From Streptomyces broussonetiae (lineage in GTDB: Bacteria; Actinomycetota; Actinomycetes; Streptomycetales; Streptomycetaceae): a stretch of DNA of 64,000 nt. Where the stretch lies: contig NZ_CP047020.1 in NCBI RefSeq assembly GCF_009796285.1, positions 7,998,001 to 8,062,000 on the forward strand, in the 5' to 3' direction. The notes beneath the pieces are model-generated. The model was not told the origin of the DNA and did no database searches. It worked only from the letters and a program-made list of their open reading frames with translations. Made by a program: the position numbers and the translations under genes. Shown one piece after another: positions 25,472 through 34,741 of this stretch (position 1 is the stretch's first letter; each line of letters opens with the position of its first letter).

Positions 25472-25719
25472 GCGGCACCGGTCCCATCCGCGTTGTCCGG
25501 GACCAGGCTGGTAAGCCAGACCTTGAGGTCCCCGACCGTCCGTAGGTCGACCAGGCCCGCAGCGTCGATCTCCGCGTCCTCGCCGGCGGCGACCTCGACA
25601 GCCAGGCGTAGAAGCGACAGCGACTCCAGACCGGCCTCCTGGATCAATGTGGAGTCGCCGAAATCTGCCGTGGCATATTGCGCGATCATCGAGTCAAGGT
25701 CTGGCGGTGTGGTCAGCAC
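25465..25719 (-). CDS. Free peptidyl/acyl carrier protein
   Basis: An 84-residue carrier protein. Ser33 in AGLESLSLLRL is the phosphopantetheine attachment site, in the helix context usual for PCP/ACP domains. The GTG start follows GAGGTGGAG by five bases, and the stop overlaps the NRPS start by seven bases. It is the first biosynthetic protein of the minus operon after a 237-base gap from the exporter gene. It probably carries the first building block, loaded by the free A-domain protein or the ATP-grasp/AsnB enzymes. Confidence 0.85.
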   Translation of the reverse strand: MLTTPPDLDSMIAQYATADFGDSTLIQEAGLESLSLLRLAVEVAAGEDAEIDAAGLVDLRTVGDLKVWLTSLVPDNADGTGAAC

Positions 25720-25956
25720 GTTGTCTCCACCTCATGCCGAGTGCTCGTACGCCGAGCGTGGGTCCGCTCGTGCAACAGGTAACGGTGGGCGTGTCCCGCG
25801 AAGGGGCTCCGCCGGGCGCTTACGACGCCTGCACGACGATTCTTGCGAGCCGAGTTGTTCTCTCGATGTGCTGTCGATGCGCCTGCCCTGTGACGTGTGC
25901 CGACCGTCACGTACTGACGCGCAGGGCACCGCGCGAGTGGAGGGACGCCCCGACCC

Positions 25957-27243
25957 TCAGCGGGCCGAGATCCGAGCTTCGACTTCGGTGAGTACCTTCG
26001 GCGTGAAGACCCGCAGGAAGGGAACGATGACCACCGCCGTGGCCATGGCGAAGAGGCCGAACGTCACCCGGTACCCCAGCCACTGGGCGAGCACCCCCGC
26101 CACCGCGGCACCGACCGGGCTGGAGCCCCAGGAGAAGACCCGGGCGGCGGCGCTGTAGCGGCCCATCAACTCGGCACCCACCAGAGCCTGACTGATGCTG
26201 CGGGAGTTGACCGTCCACAGGGTGCCCCCCATGCCGCCGAGGAACGCAGCTGCACCGATCGCCCAGACGTTGCTGGTCAACGCCGGGACAGCGACCATGG
26301 AAGCGGAGAAGAAGACGTTTGCGAACATGACCCACCGTCGGCCGAGGAGCCGGTTGGCGAGGCCGACACTCATCGTGCCCACGACGCCACCGACGCCCAG
26401 CGCCCCCACGAGCATGCCGTAACGGTCCGCGCTCAGGCCCAACTCCTTCGTCGCGATCAGCGGCATGAGGGCGAACCAGGCGGACCAGCAGGTGATGAGC
26501 CCGGTGACCGTCAGCGAGAGCATCCGCAGCAGCCGCTGGTCCCACAGGAACCGCAGGCCTTCCCAGATCTGCTGATGGACGGTCGATTCCCGCCGACCGG
26601 ACTGCCGTGGGACCCGGAACCGGCCCACCAGGAAGGGGAGGATGAGGATGGCCAACGCGTATCCGCCGATGGTCGCGCCGAGCGCGATCGAAGCGCTCAC
26701 GGCGACGAGGATGCCACCCACGAAGGGCCCGGCGAACTCGTTGCACAGCGTCTCCGCCGCTGTCACCCAGGTGTTGGCGCGCTCGCGACCGGCCGGTGCC
26801 ACGGCGGCCGGGACCAGCGCCGCGGCCGACGTCAGGGCTATCACCTCCGCGACACCGAGGATCAGCCCTCCCCCGTAGAGCATGGGCAGGCTGACCACGT
26901 CGGTCGCCACGGCGGTGAAAAGAGCGAGCACCACGGTCATGCGCATGGTGTTGGCCAGCCACAGCAGCCTGCGACGGTCGGACCGGTCGACCAGCACGCC
27001 CACGTGCAGCGCGACCAGCAGCCACGGCAGGGTCAGGGCGAGCAGCACACCCGAGACCAGAGCCGGTGAGTCGGTCAGTGACGTGGCGACGAGAGGGAGT
27101 GCCACCTTGGTCACGCCGTCGGTCAGGTTGGTCACGGCGGTGAACGACACCAGCACCCAGGTGTTGCGCGTACTGGGGTCCGCCGGGGGTGACTGGGGAG
27201 ACAGGCCCGGCGACGAAATGCTGGACACCGTAGGTTCTGCCAT
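25957..27243 (-). CDS. MFS efflux transporter
   Basis: A 428-residue major facilitator protein with about 12 hydrophobic segments and the inter-helix 2/3 loop GVLVDRSDRRRLL, which matches the MFS signature of the DHA3/enterobactin-exporter type. It probably exports the cluster product and gives self-resistance. The ATG at 27243 has TGGGGA just upstream. It is the first gene of the minus operon and divergent from ProB across 265 bases, which must hold both promoters. Confidence 0.87.
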   Translation of the reverse strand: MAEPTVSSISSPGLSPQSPPADPSTRNTWVLVSFTAVTNLTDGVTKVALPLVATSLTDSPALVSGVLLALTLPWLLVALHVGVLVDRSDRRRLLWLANTMRMTVVLALFTAVATDVVSLPMLYGGGLILGVAEVIALTSAAALVPAAVAPAGRERANTWVTAAETLCNEFAGPFVGGILVAVSASIALGATIGGYALAILILPFLVGRFRVPRQSGRRESTVHQQIWEGLRFLWDQRLLRMLSLTVTGLITCWSAWFALMPLIATKELGLSADRYGMLVGALGVGGVVGTMSVGLANRLLGRRWVMFANVFFSASMVAVPALTSNVWAIGAAAFLGGMGGTLWTVNSRSISQALVGAELMGRYSAAARVFSWGSSPVGAAVAGVLAQWLGYRVTFGLFAMATAVVIVPFLRVFTPKVLTEVEARISAR

Positions 27244-27508
27244 AGGAGTTCCCCATTCTGAATTCGCCCCGTGGCCGAGGCACGCGGCGCGATGCCGGGC
27301 GAGTCCTGAACACCGGACCCCCGCCCAATTGATCATGCGGCAAAACCCCGGCGAGTTCAGCCAGTTGGCGACGCGGCGAGTGCCCGACAGCGGCTGCGAA
27401 TCGGCAGCACATTGGGAGAACACCACCCCCGGCAACCATCTCCCCTTGGAAGCGGCCACCGCCCCTCCGCTCTCTCATATCGACTGCCGAGGTCCAGGCG
27501 AGGAGACC

Positions 27509-28591
27509 ATGCGGGATGGAATGAACGACGGCACCGGCAACCGGGTCGTCATCAAGGTTGGAACCTCGTCCCTGATCACTCGGGGAGAGGTGGACCCCGT
27601 CAAGCTCGACACCCTCTGCGCGACGGTGTCGAAGGGAATCGAGGCCGGTCTGGCGCCGGTGCTTGTCACCTCGGGGGCCATTGCACTGGGCCGGACCAGG
27701 CACAGCACTTTGACACAGGACACGACGGAGGCCGCGCAGACCGCGGCGGCACTCGGCCAGGGAGTGCTGTACGCCGCGCTCCATGCCCGATTTGCCGCGT
27801 ACGGTCTTGAAACAGGGCAGATCATGCTGACGCCGCACGATCTCGTCGCGCCGGAACACGGTGGGGGAGTCCGCGGCACGCTCGACCTGATGCGGTCGCT
27901 GGGCATGGTGCCCATCGTCAACGAGAACGACGCGCTGGGCGTGCGCAACAACGACGTACTGGCCGCTCTGCTGAGCGGGTTCATCGAAGCGCGGCTGCTT
28001 CTGCTGCTCACCAACGTGGCCGGCCTCTACGACGGCAACCCGCTGCTCGGCGACGACGCTGTGCGCATCGCCGAGGTCACGGGTCCGATCTCCGAGGTCG
28101 AGGCAGTCGCCGGGGGATCCACCGGGGACGGCGGAACCGGCGGCATGCTCGTGAAACTGAGCGCCTGCTGGATCGCCACGCACGCCGGGGTCCGCACCGT
28201 GGTGGCCGATGCCATGGACTCCACCGCCCTGGTCGCGGCCTTCCGGGGCGACGAGGTGGCGGGGACCGTCTTCCCGCCGCGCACATCCCACTGCGCCGCA
28301 CCCGACCTGGGTCGCCTGTGGCGTGCGTTCCGCAACCCCCCGAGCGGGTCCGTGATCTGCGACGCCGCGGGGCAGCAGGCGATCGAGTCGGGCCGAGCCC
28401 TGCTCGGCGGGAACGTCGGCGCGATCAGGGGGTCCTTCGACAGCGGCGACGTCGTGGACATCGTCGGCACGGATTCCCGGGTGATCGCCCGCGGCAGCGT
28501 CCGCCTCGGCTCGGCGGAGGCCGGGGCCGGCGGCCGGTCCGCCTCGGCATTGTTCGACGACTGTGACTACGTACGGATTTTTGGAGGCTAG
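27509..28591 (+). CDS. proB: Glutamate 5-kinase (second copy inferred, cluster-associated)
   Basis: A 360-residue enzyme that phosphorylates glutamate at the gamma-carboxylate, the first step to glutamate 5-semialdehyde. The amino-acid-kinase domain (VVIKVGTSSLIT, VTSGAIALG, FIEARLLLLLTNVAGLYD) is followed from about residue 275 by a PUA domain, as in full-length ProB. The ATG at 27509 has AGGAG upstream; the Met four codons later is an alternative. It is separated by two bases from ProA and then an aminotransferase, without any obg-type neighbour that often accompanies the housekeeping copy. Feedback sensitivity cannot be judged. Confidence 0.9.
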   Translation: MRDGMNDGTGNRVVIKVGTSSLITRGEVDPVKLDTLCATVSKGIEAGLAPVLVTSGAIALGRTRHSTLTQDTTEAAQTAAALGQGVLYAALHARFAAYGLETGQIMLTPHDLVAPEHGGGVRGTLDLMRSLGMVPIVNENDALGVRNNDVLAALLSGFIEARLLLLLTNVAGLYDGNPLLGDDAVRIAEVTGPISEVEAVAGGSTGDGGTGGMLVKLSACWIATHAGVRTVVADAMDSTALVAAFRGDEVAGTVFPPRTSHCAAPDLGRLWRAFRNPPSGSVICDAAGQQAIESGRALLGGNVGAIRGSFDSGDVVDIVGTDSRVIARGSVRLGSAEAGAGGRSASALFDDCDYVRIFGG

Positions 28592-28593
28592 TT

Positions 28594-29844
28594 GTGTCGG
28601 TAACCGAGATCTGCCGTGCTGCTGCGGAGGCGTCCGCCCACGTCAAGCAGCTGACCACGGCCCAGAAGGACCAGGTCCTCCTGGACATGGCGGCCGCCGT
28701 CGAGCGCCACCGGGACTCGATCATCAAGGCGAACGAGCAGGACATCGAGGCCGCCCGTGCGGCCGGCGTCACCCCCACCCTCATCGACCGCCTGACCCTG
28801 ACCGAGAGCAGGATGGCCGGCCTGGTGAAGGCCATCCACACGGTGGCGTCGCTGGCGGACCCGGTCGGTGAGGTCGTCAAGGGCTGGACGCGGCCCAACG
28901 GGCTGCTGGTCGAGCAGGTGCGGGAGCCGCTGGGCGTCGTCGCCGTGATCTACGAGGCTCGGCCCAATGTCACGGCGGAGGTCGCGGCGCTGTGCCTGAA
29001 GACCGGCAACTGCGCGGTGCTGCGCGGTTCGTCCATGGCCACGGCCACCAATGCCGCGATCATGGCGGCCCTGGCGGAGGCCGTCTCCGAGCACGACGAA
29101 GTGCCCGCCGCGGCCGTTCAGCTGGTGTCGGACCCGTCCCGTGACGCCGCCATGGAACTCATGCGTGCCAAGGGGTACGTCGACCTGCTCGTCCCGCGAG
29201 GTGGCCCGGAGCTGATCGCCTCCGTCGAGCAGAACGCCACCGTACCCACGGTGATCGACGGCGCCGGCAACTGCCACACCTACATCGACGGCTCCGCCGA
29301 CCTGGACATCGCGACCGCTGTGACGATCAACGCGAAGACCTCCCGGCCCAGCGTGTGCAACGCGATGGAGACGCTGCTGGTCCACGAGGACCTGGCGGAG
29401 ACCTGGCTGCCCGGTGTCCTTGGACTACTGGCCGAGGCGGGCGTGGAGATCCGCGGTGACGAGACCGTGCAGCGCGTCTGGCCGAAGGCGGTCGCCGCGA
29501 CCGAGGAGGACTGGGGCACCGAGTACCTGCGGCTCGTGCTCGCGGTCAAGGTCGTTCCCGATGCCGATGGCGCCATCGCGCACATCCGTCGGTGGGGCAC
29601 CTCCAACGCGGAGGGCATCGTGGCCAAGGACATCGACGTGGCGCGGCGCTTCACCCGGGAGGTCGACTCCGGCAGCGTCTTCGTCAACACCTCCACCCGC
29701 TACTCCGACGGCGGCGAGTTCGGCTACGGCGTGGAGATCGGCGTCTCCACCCAGAAGCTGCATGTGCGGGGGCCCATGGGCCTGGACGCGCTCACCACCG
29801 TGAAGAACGTGGTCTGGGGCAGTGGCCAGACGAGGACGATCTGA
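28594..29844 (+). CDS. proA: Gamma-glutamyl phosphate reductase
   Basis: A 416-residue NADPH-dependent aldehyde-dehydrogenase-fold enzyme that reduces glutamyl 5-phosphate to glutamate 5-semialdehyde. Characteristic segments include EVREPLGVVAVIYEARPNVT-like sequence (here starting VREPLGVV), the catalytic-Cys region SRPSVCNAMET and the NTSTRYSDGGEFGYG tail. The GTG follows the ProB stop by two bases and its stop overlaps the aminotransferase start as TGATG. The product cyclises to pyrroline-5-carboxylate. With the aminotransferase downstream it could lead to ornithine or to a cluster-specific amine. Confidence 0.92.
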   Translation: MSVTEICRAAAEASAHVKQLTTAQKDQVLLDMAAAVERHRDSIIKANEQDIEAARAAGVTPTLIDRLTLTESRMAGLVKAIHTVASLADPVGEVVKGWTRPNGLLVEQVREPLGVVAVIYEARPNVTAEVAALCLKTGNCAVLRGSSMATATNAAIMAALAEAVSEHDEVPAAAVQLVSDPSRDAAMELMRAKGYVDLLVPRGGPELIASVEQNATVPTVIDGAGNCHTYIDGSADLDIATAVTINAKTSRPSVCNAMETLLVHEDLAETWLPGVLGLLAEAGVEIRGDETVQRVWPKAVAATEEDWGTEYLRLVLAVKVVPDADGAIAHIRRWGTSNAEGIVAKDIDVARRFTREVDSGSVFVNTSTRYSDGGEFGYGVEIGVSTQKLHVRGPMGLDALTTVKNVVWGSGQTRTI

Positions 29845-31085
29845 TGGGGGGACAACTGCACACCGCGACGAAGCAGCCGTTGCGCACCTCCTTGCTGATG
29901 GAGGACATCGGCCAGGCACTGTCGGTCCAGTACAACAACCTGGTCTACGACATGAAGGCCGCCGGACGGGACATCATCACGCTGTCCCTCGGCGAGGCCT
30001 TCTTCGACCTGCCACTGCCGTCGTTCGACGGGCTCACGACGCCCGATCTGCACCACTACTCGCACTCCCGGGGGCTGCCGGAGCTGCGTCGGCTGCTGGC
30101 CAAGTACTACGAGACAAGGTTCACGCTCCCGGTGGACCCGGACACCGAGGTGATCGTCACCGCCGGATCGAAGGCCGCCATCTACATGGCGCTCATGGCC
30201 ATCCTCGACCCCGGCGACCAGGTGATCGTGCCGGAGCCGTACTGGCTGAGCTATCCGGCGCAGATCCGTATGTGCCGTGGCGAGCCGGTGATGGTTCCCC
30301 ACGATGTGCCCGTCTTCGACTTCGAACGTTTCGTCACTGCGCGCACGCGTGCCGTCATCATCAACAACCCGAACAACCCCAGCGGGCACATCTACACCCG
30401 GGCCGAGCTGGAGTACCTGCACGAACTGGCCGACCGTCATGGGCTCTTGCTGATCGTCGACGAGGCGTACAACGAGTTCATGCCGCCGGGCACCGAGTTC
30501 CTCGCGGCCGGGGCGCTCGACCCGGACAAGGAGCACACGGTCACGGTCAACTCGATGTCGAAGAACTACGGCGTCTCGGGCTGGCGGATCGGATACCTCA
30601 TCGCCAACCAGCGGCTCACCGACCAGATTCTGAAGATCAACCAGCACCTGGTCACCTGTGCGCCGACCATTCTGGCTGCCTATCTCGCCGAACGTTTCGA
30701 CGACCTTCTGGACATCACCAGACCGCAGATCCAGCGCACCGTCCAACTGCGCAACCGTGTCGGTACCTGGTTCGCTGACAACGGCATCGACACGTTGCCC
30801 GGCACGTCGACGTTCTATCTCTTCGTCTCCCTGGGCGGATCCAGCCTCGACTCCACCGAGTTCGCCGGCCGGCTGCTGAAGGAGAGCGGGATCAGCGTGG
30901 TGCCCGGCATCGGGTACGGGGACTCGTGCGATCGCCATATCCGGGTCTCCGTGGGCAGCGAGTCCCAAGACCGCATCGCCCGCGGTGTGGCCGCGATCCG
31001 CGACCTCGTCGAGAGCACCACTCCGGCACACCTTCCCGCTCGCCCGTACCCGACGCAGTTCGCTCGCCCGGAGGGCCGGATCTAG
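29844..31085 (+). CDS. Class I/II PLP aminotransferase
   Basis: A 413-residue fold-type I aminotransferase of the aspartate/aromatic aminotransferase group. Visible features are the NNPNNPSG motif, the D-x-A-Y segment VDEAYNEF and the PLP-lysine region NSMSKNYGVSGWRIGY, in which the Lys forms the Schiff base. Its start overlaps the ProA stop (TGATG). The close coupling with ProB and ProA suggests that it acts on glutamate semialdehyde or a downstream keto acid. It could instead act on the 2-aminoadipate semialdehyde that lysine-derived hydrazine cleavage releases. Both options are inference. Confidence 0.87.
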   Translation: MGGQLHTATKQPLRTSLLMEDIGQALSVQYNNLVYDMKAAGRDIITLSLGEAFFDLPLPSFDGLTTPDLHHYSHSRGLPELRRLLAKYYETRFTLPVDPDTEVIVTAGSKAAIYMALMAILDPGDQVIVPEPYWLSYPAQIRMCRGEPVMVPHDVPVFDFERFVTARTRAVIINNPNNPSGHIYTRAELEYLHELADRHGLLLIVDEAYNEFMPPGTEFLAAGALDPDKEHTVTVNSMSKNYGVSGWRIGYLIANQRLTDQILKINQHLVTCAPTILAAYLAERFDDLLDITRPQIQRTVQLRNRVGTWFADNGIDTLPGTSTFYLFVSLGGSSLDSTEFAGRLLKESGISVVPGIGYGDSCDRHIRVSVGSESQDRIARGVAAIRDLVESTTPAHLPARPYPTQFARPEGRI

Positions 31086-31110
31086 GGCGTTCCTTGTGTT
31101 CGAGGTCCCG

Positions 31111-33252
31111 CTATGCCGCGCACTGGGGGATGTCCTGTTCGGTCCAGATGCACTTGCCGTCGTGCAGGTAGCGGGCGCCCCAGCGTTTGGAAAGGGCGGC
31201 GACGAGTTGCAGGCCGCGGCCGCCCTCGTCGGTGTGGGCGGCGTGGCGGATACGCGGGGTGCTGGGGCTGCCGTCGTAGACCTCGCAGGTCAACGAGCGG
31301 CTGCGGAGCAGGCGCAGCCGGATGGGGCCCTTGGCGTGCCGGATCACGTTGCCGACCAGCTCGCTGGCCAGCAGCTCGGTGGTGATCGCCAGCTCGTCCA
31401 GCCCCCAGGCGGCCAGTTGGTTGCGGACGTGTGCGCGGGCCTGTCCGGCAGCGCGGGGATCCTCCGGGAGGATCCAGGAGGCGACATCGCCGGCGTCGGT
31501 GGCCTGCGTGTGGGCGATGAGGAGGGCCGCGTCGTCGCTCGTGCTGCCATGGTCGGGCAGCAGGGCCGCGACCACTGTCTCGCACAGGTCGTCCAGGCGC
31601 CGGACGGCGTCGTTCTCGTCCAGCGCCGTGAACGTGGGCGCCGCGTGCTGAGTGAGGACCTGGTGCAGTCGGGCCAGTCCCTGGTCGACGAACTGGGTGG
31701 CGGATTCGACGAGTCCGTCGGTGCACAGGACCAGCAGGCACTCTTCGGGCAGGAGTATCTGGTGGGTTTCGAACGGTGGCTCGGCGGCCCCCAGCGGCGG
31801 GTCGGCAGTCAGGTCGGGCCTGTGGACGGTGCCATCGGGATGGACGACGACCGGGGGGACGTGGCCGGCCAGGGAGAAGGAGCATATCCGGGTGATCGGG
31901 TCGAAGACGGCGTACAGGCAGGTGGCGTAGCAGTCCTCACCCAGGTCGTTCACCAGGTCGTTGAGACGGCTGAGCAACTCGTCGGGAGGTATGTCCAAGT
32001 CGGCGAGGGTGCGTACCGCGGTGCGCAGCTGGCCCATGGTGGCCGCTTCGGGGATGCCGTGTCCCATGACGTCGCCGATCACCATGGCGACCCTGTCGGC
32101 GGACAGCGGGATCACGTCGTACCAGTCGCCACCGACTTGCTCGCCCCTGCCCGCGGGCAGGTAGCGTGCGGCAGCGCAGGTGGCAGGCAGGCGGGGCAGC
32201 GTCCGGGGCAGCAGGCCACGCTGCAGCCCCTGTGCCCGGGCGTGTTCCACGTCGAACAACCGGGCCCGTTCCAGCGACTGGCCGACCAGACCGCTCAAGG
32301 CGGTCAGCAGCGTGCGCTCCTCGTCGGTGAAGGAGCGTTGCCGGGTGAAGGACACCAGGCACATGCCGATGGCGTGCCCGGAGGCGACCATGGGCAGGAA
32401 CGCCCACGCGTTCTTCCGGGCCGCTGCCGGTATGTGCCCCAGTGTGGGATAACGTCGGCAGTACTCTGCGGCCGATTCGATGAACCGGGGAGTACATGCC
32501 CCGAACACGTCGGCGGCCACGGGGTAGTCGGTGACCGCGAGCCCGTCGAGCAGGCCGAGGAATTCCTGCGTGTATCCGCGGGAGTCGACCACATGCTGTC
32601 GGCCGCTTTCGAACACCCAGACTATGAGCCCGTCGGCGCCGAACGGGGGCAGGACGTGCGCCGCCACGGCCTGCACGACCTCCCGAGAGGCGACCGCCTC
32701 CGCGAGCGCAGAGGTCAGCTTGCCCATCCGAACCGTCCGCTCGGAACCGGCCACCGAACGGCAGGCAGGTGCCGGGTGGGGCAAGTCCTCCAGACGGGCA
32801 GCGGCCCATCCCGCCACCGAATGCAGAAAGGACCGCTGTATCTCGTCCGGCTCGCCGGACCCCGCCGTGATCACGGACAGCACGCCGATCGGCCCATCGG
32901 CACCGAGCAGGGGCACCGCTGCCGTGCCGGCCGCCCCGGTGCCCAGGTTGTCCCCGGCCACCCAGGCGTACTCACCGCACCGCAGGGCGCGTACGGGCGC
33001 CACCTGCTGGTCTTCGGACAGCTCCGCCCACGCCTCGGCGCTCTCCGCGGCCACCCCGCTGACCGCGACCAGGCGCAGCCGGCGAGCGACAGGATCCCAC
33101 CGGTGCAGGAGCGCGCCCCGGCTGTCCAGGCACTCGGCGGCTTTTAGGGCCAGCATCGCCTCCGCGCTCCGCGCCGCTTTGTACGAGGCGGCCGGACGGC
33201 TCGGCCCTGGCGGCTGAGGGTGATCCCCGGCTCTGCCTGTCGCAGGTATCAA
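31111..33252 (-). CDS. PP2C/SpoIIE-type serine phosphatase with GAF and anti-sigma-like ATPase domains
   Basis: A 713-residue signalling protein. Two GAF-like sensor regions span roughly residues 40-190 and 210-370, followed by a SpoIIE/RsbU phosphatase domain (GDWYDVIPLSADRVAMVIGDVMGHG) and a C-terminal HATPase_c domain of the RsbW kind (ASELVGNVIRHAKGP). Such proteins control anti-sigma-factor pathways in Streptomyces. The start is TTG at 33252, supported by a perfect AGGAGG five bases upstream. It converges on the aminotransferase gene with a 25-base gap and marks the right edge of the peptide cluster. It is probably not a cluster gene. Confidence 0.87.
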   Translation of the reverse strand: MIPATGRAGDHPQPPGPSRPAASYKAARSAEAMLALKAAECLDSRGALLHRWDPVARRLRLVAVSGVAAESAEAWAELSEDQQVAPVRALRCGEYAWVAGDNLGTGAAGTAAVPLLGADGPIGVLSVITAGSGEPDEIQRSFLHSVAGWAAARLEDLPHPAPACRSVAGSERTVRMGKLTSALAEAVASREVVQAVAAHVLPPFGADGLIVWVFESGRQHVVDSRGYTQEFLGLLDGLAVTDYPVAADVFGACTPRFIESAAEYCRRYPTLGHIPAAARKNAWAFLPMVASGHAIGMCLVSFTRQRSFTDEERTLLTALSGLVGQSLERARLFDVEHARAQGLQRGLLPRTLPRLPATCAAARYLPAGRGEQVGGDWYDVIPLSADRVAMVIGDVMGHGIPEAATMGQLRTAVRTLADLDIPPDELLSRLNDLVNDLGEDCYATCLYAVFDPITRICSFSLAGHVPPVVVHPDGTVHRPDLTADPPLGAAEPPFETHQILLPEECLLVLCTDGLVESATQFVDQGLARLHQVLTQHAAPTFTALDENDAVRRLDDLCETVVAALLPDHGSTSDDAALLIAHTQATDAGDVASWILPEDPRAAGQARAHVRNQLAAWGLDELAITTELLASELVGNVIRHAKGPIRLRLLRSRSLTCEVYDGSPSTPRIRHAAHTDEGGRGLQLVAALSKRWGARYLHDGKCIWTEQDIPQCAA

Positions 33253-33607
33253 TTCGCCTCCTACTTACTCCTGGCTCGCGGATCTGTACATTCAGTGACG
33301 AACAGCTCCGCAAATCAGGCAAACCAAAACAATACACCGCCGTTCGCATATGTCCCCGGCTTTGCTTGCGACAACCGTCGGCTCAGCCGCCAGATGCCCT
33401 GCCCGTCAGGGAGTCGAGAGTGGCGACCGGTGTCGTGCCGTCGGCCGTGAAGGCGAGGCCGGTCGACCCGGCTTTGCCGCCCCGCGGGAGTACAAGGGTC
33501 CCCGACGTCGACAGCCGACGCGCCGTCTCGCCGGCCGCACAACCCACCACGCCCCGCAGGCGCAACCGCCGGGCCTCGGTGAAGAGCTGTTGGCAAGCAG
33601 TGCCCTC
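33253..33607. other. Intergenic stretch, A/T-rich promoter region and possible WD40 remnant
   Basis: No complete gene is seen. The part at 33253-33365 is A/T-rich for this genome and is the likely promoter region of the phosphatase gene, although no clear -35/-10 pair was settled. On the minus strand, 33383-33565 reads a short open frame with a WD40-like segment (GLAFTADGTTPVATLDS); a one-base shift would continue it as GIWRLSR, a typical WD40 ending. This could be the decayed end of a WD40 protein gene. Confidence 0.35.
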
Positions 33608-34741
33608 TCAGACCGCGCCGTAGGGGCATCCCTGCGGCGCCCCCGTGGTCCGGTGCACGAAGGCCGGTCGCAGGTCGGGGTCCTCGGGGTCGTAGTAGCG
33701 GTGGAACACCGCGGTCGCCCCTGAGGACAGGGGCGGGACGATCCAGCTCCAGTCGGTCGGCACCGGGCGCCCGTGCCGCCTCTCGCGGTCCACGTGCGCG
33801 AGGAACCGCTGCGACTCCGTGTGGTGGTCGGCCATGCTCACCCCTGCCTGCTCGTAGGAATGCAGCACCGCCAGGTTCAGCTCGACCAGGGCGCGGTCCC
33901 GCCACAGGGTGCGCTCGTTGCGGGTGTCGAGGCCGAACAACTCGGCGACAGTGGGCAGCAGGTTGTAGCGGTCGGTGTCGGCGAGGTTGCGTGAGCCGAT
34001 CTCGGTGCCCATGTACCAGCCGTTGAAGGGCGCGGCCGGGTACGTGACCCCGCCGATCTCCAGCGACATGTCGCTGACGGCCGGCACCGCGTACCAGCGC
34101 AGACCGAGGGCGGCGAACCCGGGATGGTACGGATGCGTCAACGGCACCTCCAGCACGGCGTCCTCGGGCACCTCGTAGAACTCCGGGGCCATGCCGGAGC
34201 CGGGCTGCACCAGCAACGGCAGCACCTCGAAGGGGGTTTCGCCGCCCTTCCAGCCCAAGTCCCTGGCCAGCGCCACCCGTTGGGCGCTGCGCGGGTCGTC
34301 CGCGTAGCGCACCAACTGCTCGCCCAGCAGCCTGGCGGCGGGACGGCCGGGGCGATCGGGGGCGAAGACGCTGATGACCGGCCGGATACGGCCTCCGTTG
34401 GTCGCGATCCGCAGATGCTCGAAGCACTCCCTGGCGATGTCGTCGGGATGTGTGACATGCCGCAGGTCCCGCACGATCAGGTTGTTCCAGTAGAGCCGGC
34501 CTATGCAGCGCGCCGCGTTGCGCCAGGCCACCCGGGCGCCGAACGCCACCTCCGCCGGGGTGTGTGCGTACGTGCCGAAGCGCTCCACCTCCGCGGTGAC
34601 CTCCGCGAGCCGCCGGTGCGGATCGCCGTCGCCCGGGTTCTCGGCGGCGTACTGGCGGATGAACACCTCGGCGGCCGCCAGGACGGCCTCGGGCGCCGAC
34701 GGGCGGCGCCGAGCCGGGTCGGACGAAGGGGGGAGTTGCAC
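33608..34741 (-). CDS. nos: Bacterial nitric oxide synthase oxygenase
   Basis: A 377-residue haem enzyme that converts arginine through N-hydroxyarginine to citrulline and NO. The haem-ligand Cys79 lies in WRNAARCIGR and the substrate-binding Glu247 in NGWYMGTEIG, both as in Bacillus NOS. There is no reductase domain, which is normal for bacterial NOS. The GTG at 34741 follows AGGAG by eight bases. The flavohaemoglobin gene 168 bases upstream on the same strand could supply electrons or consume NO. In some Streptomyces, NOS feeds nitration in toxin synthesis (thaxtomin TxtD); a link to the N-N cluster next door is possible but unproven. Confidence 0.93.
   Translation of the reverse strand: MQLPPSSDPARRRPSAPEAVLAAAEVFIRQYAAENPGDGDPHRRLAEVTAEVERFGTYAHTPAEVAFGARVAWRNAARCIGRLYWNNLIVRDLRHVTHPDDIARECFEHLRIATNGGRIRPVISVFAPDRPGRPAARLLGEQLVRYADDPRSAQRVALARDLGWKGGETPFEVLPLLVQPGSGMAPEFYEVPEDAVLEVPLTHPYHPGFAALGLRWYAVPAVSDMSLEIGGVTYPAAPFNGWYMGTEIGSRNLADTDRYNLLPTVAELFGLDTRNERTLWRDRALVELNLAVLHSYEQAGVSMADHHTESQRFLAHVDRERRHGRPVPTDWSWIVPPLSSGATAVFHRYYDPEDPDLRPAFVHRTTGAPQGCPYGAV

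Noticed and set aside
60..31085. Naming the product as triacsin, azaserine, negamycin or another known hydrazine-derived compound
   Set aside because: The shared genes show only the N-N step; the needed polyketide, methyltransferase or diazo genes for those products are not visible in the window.
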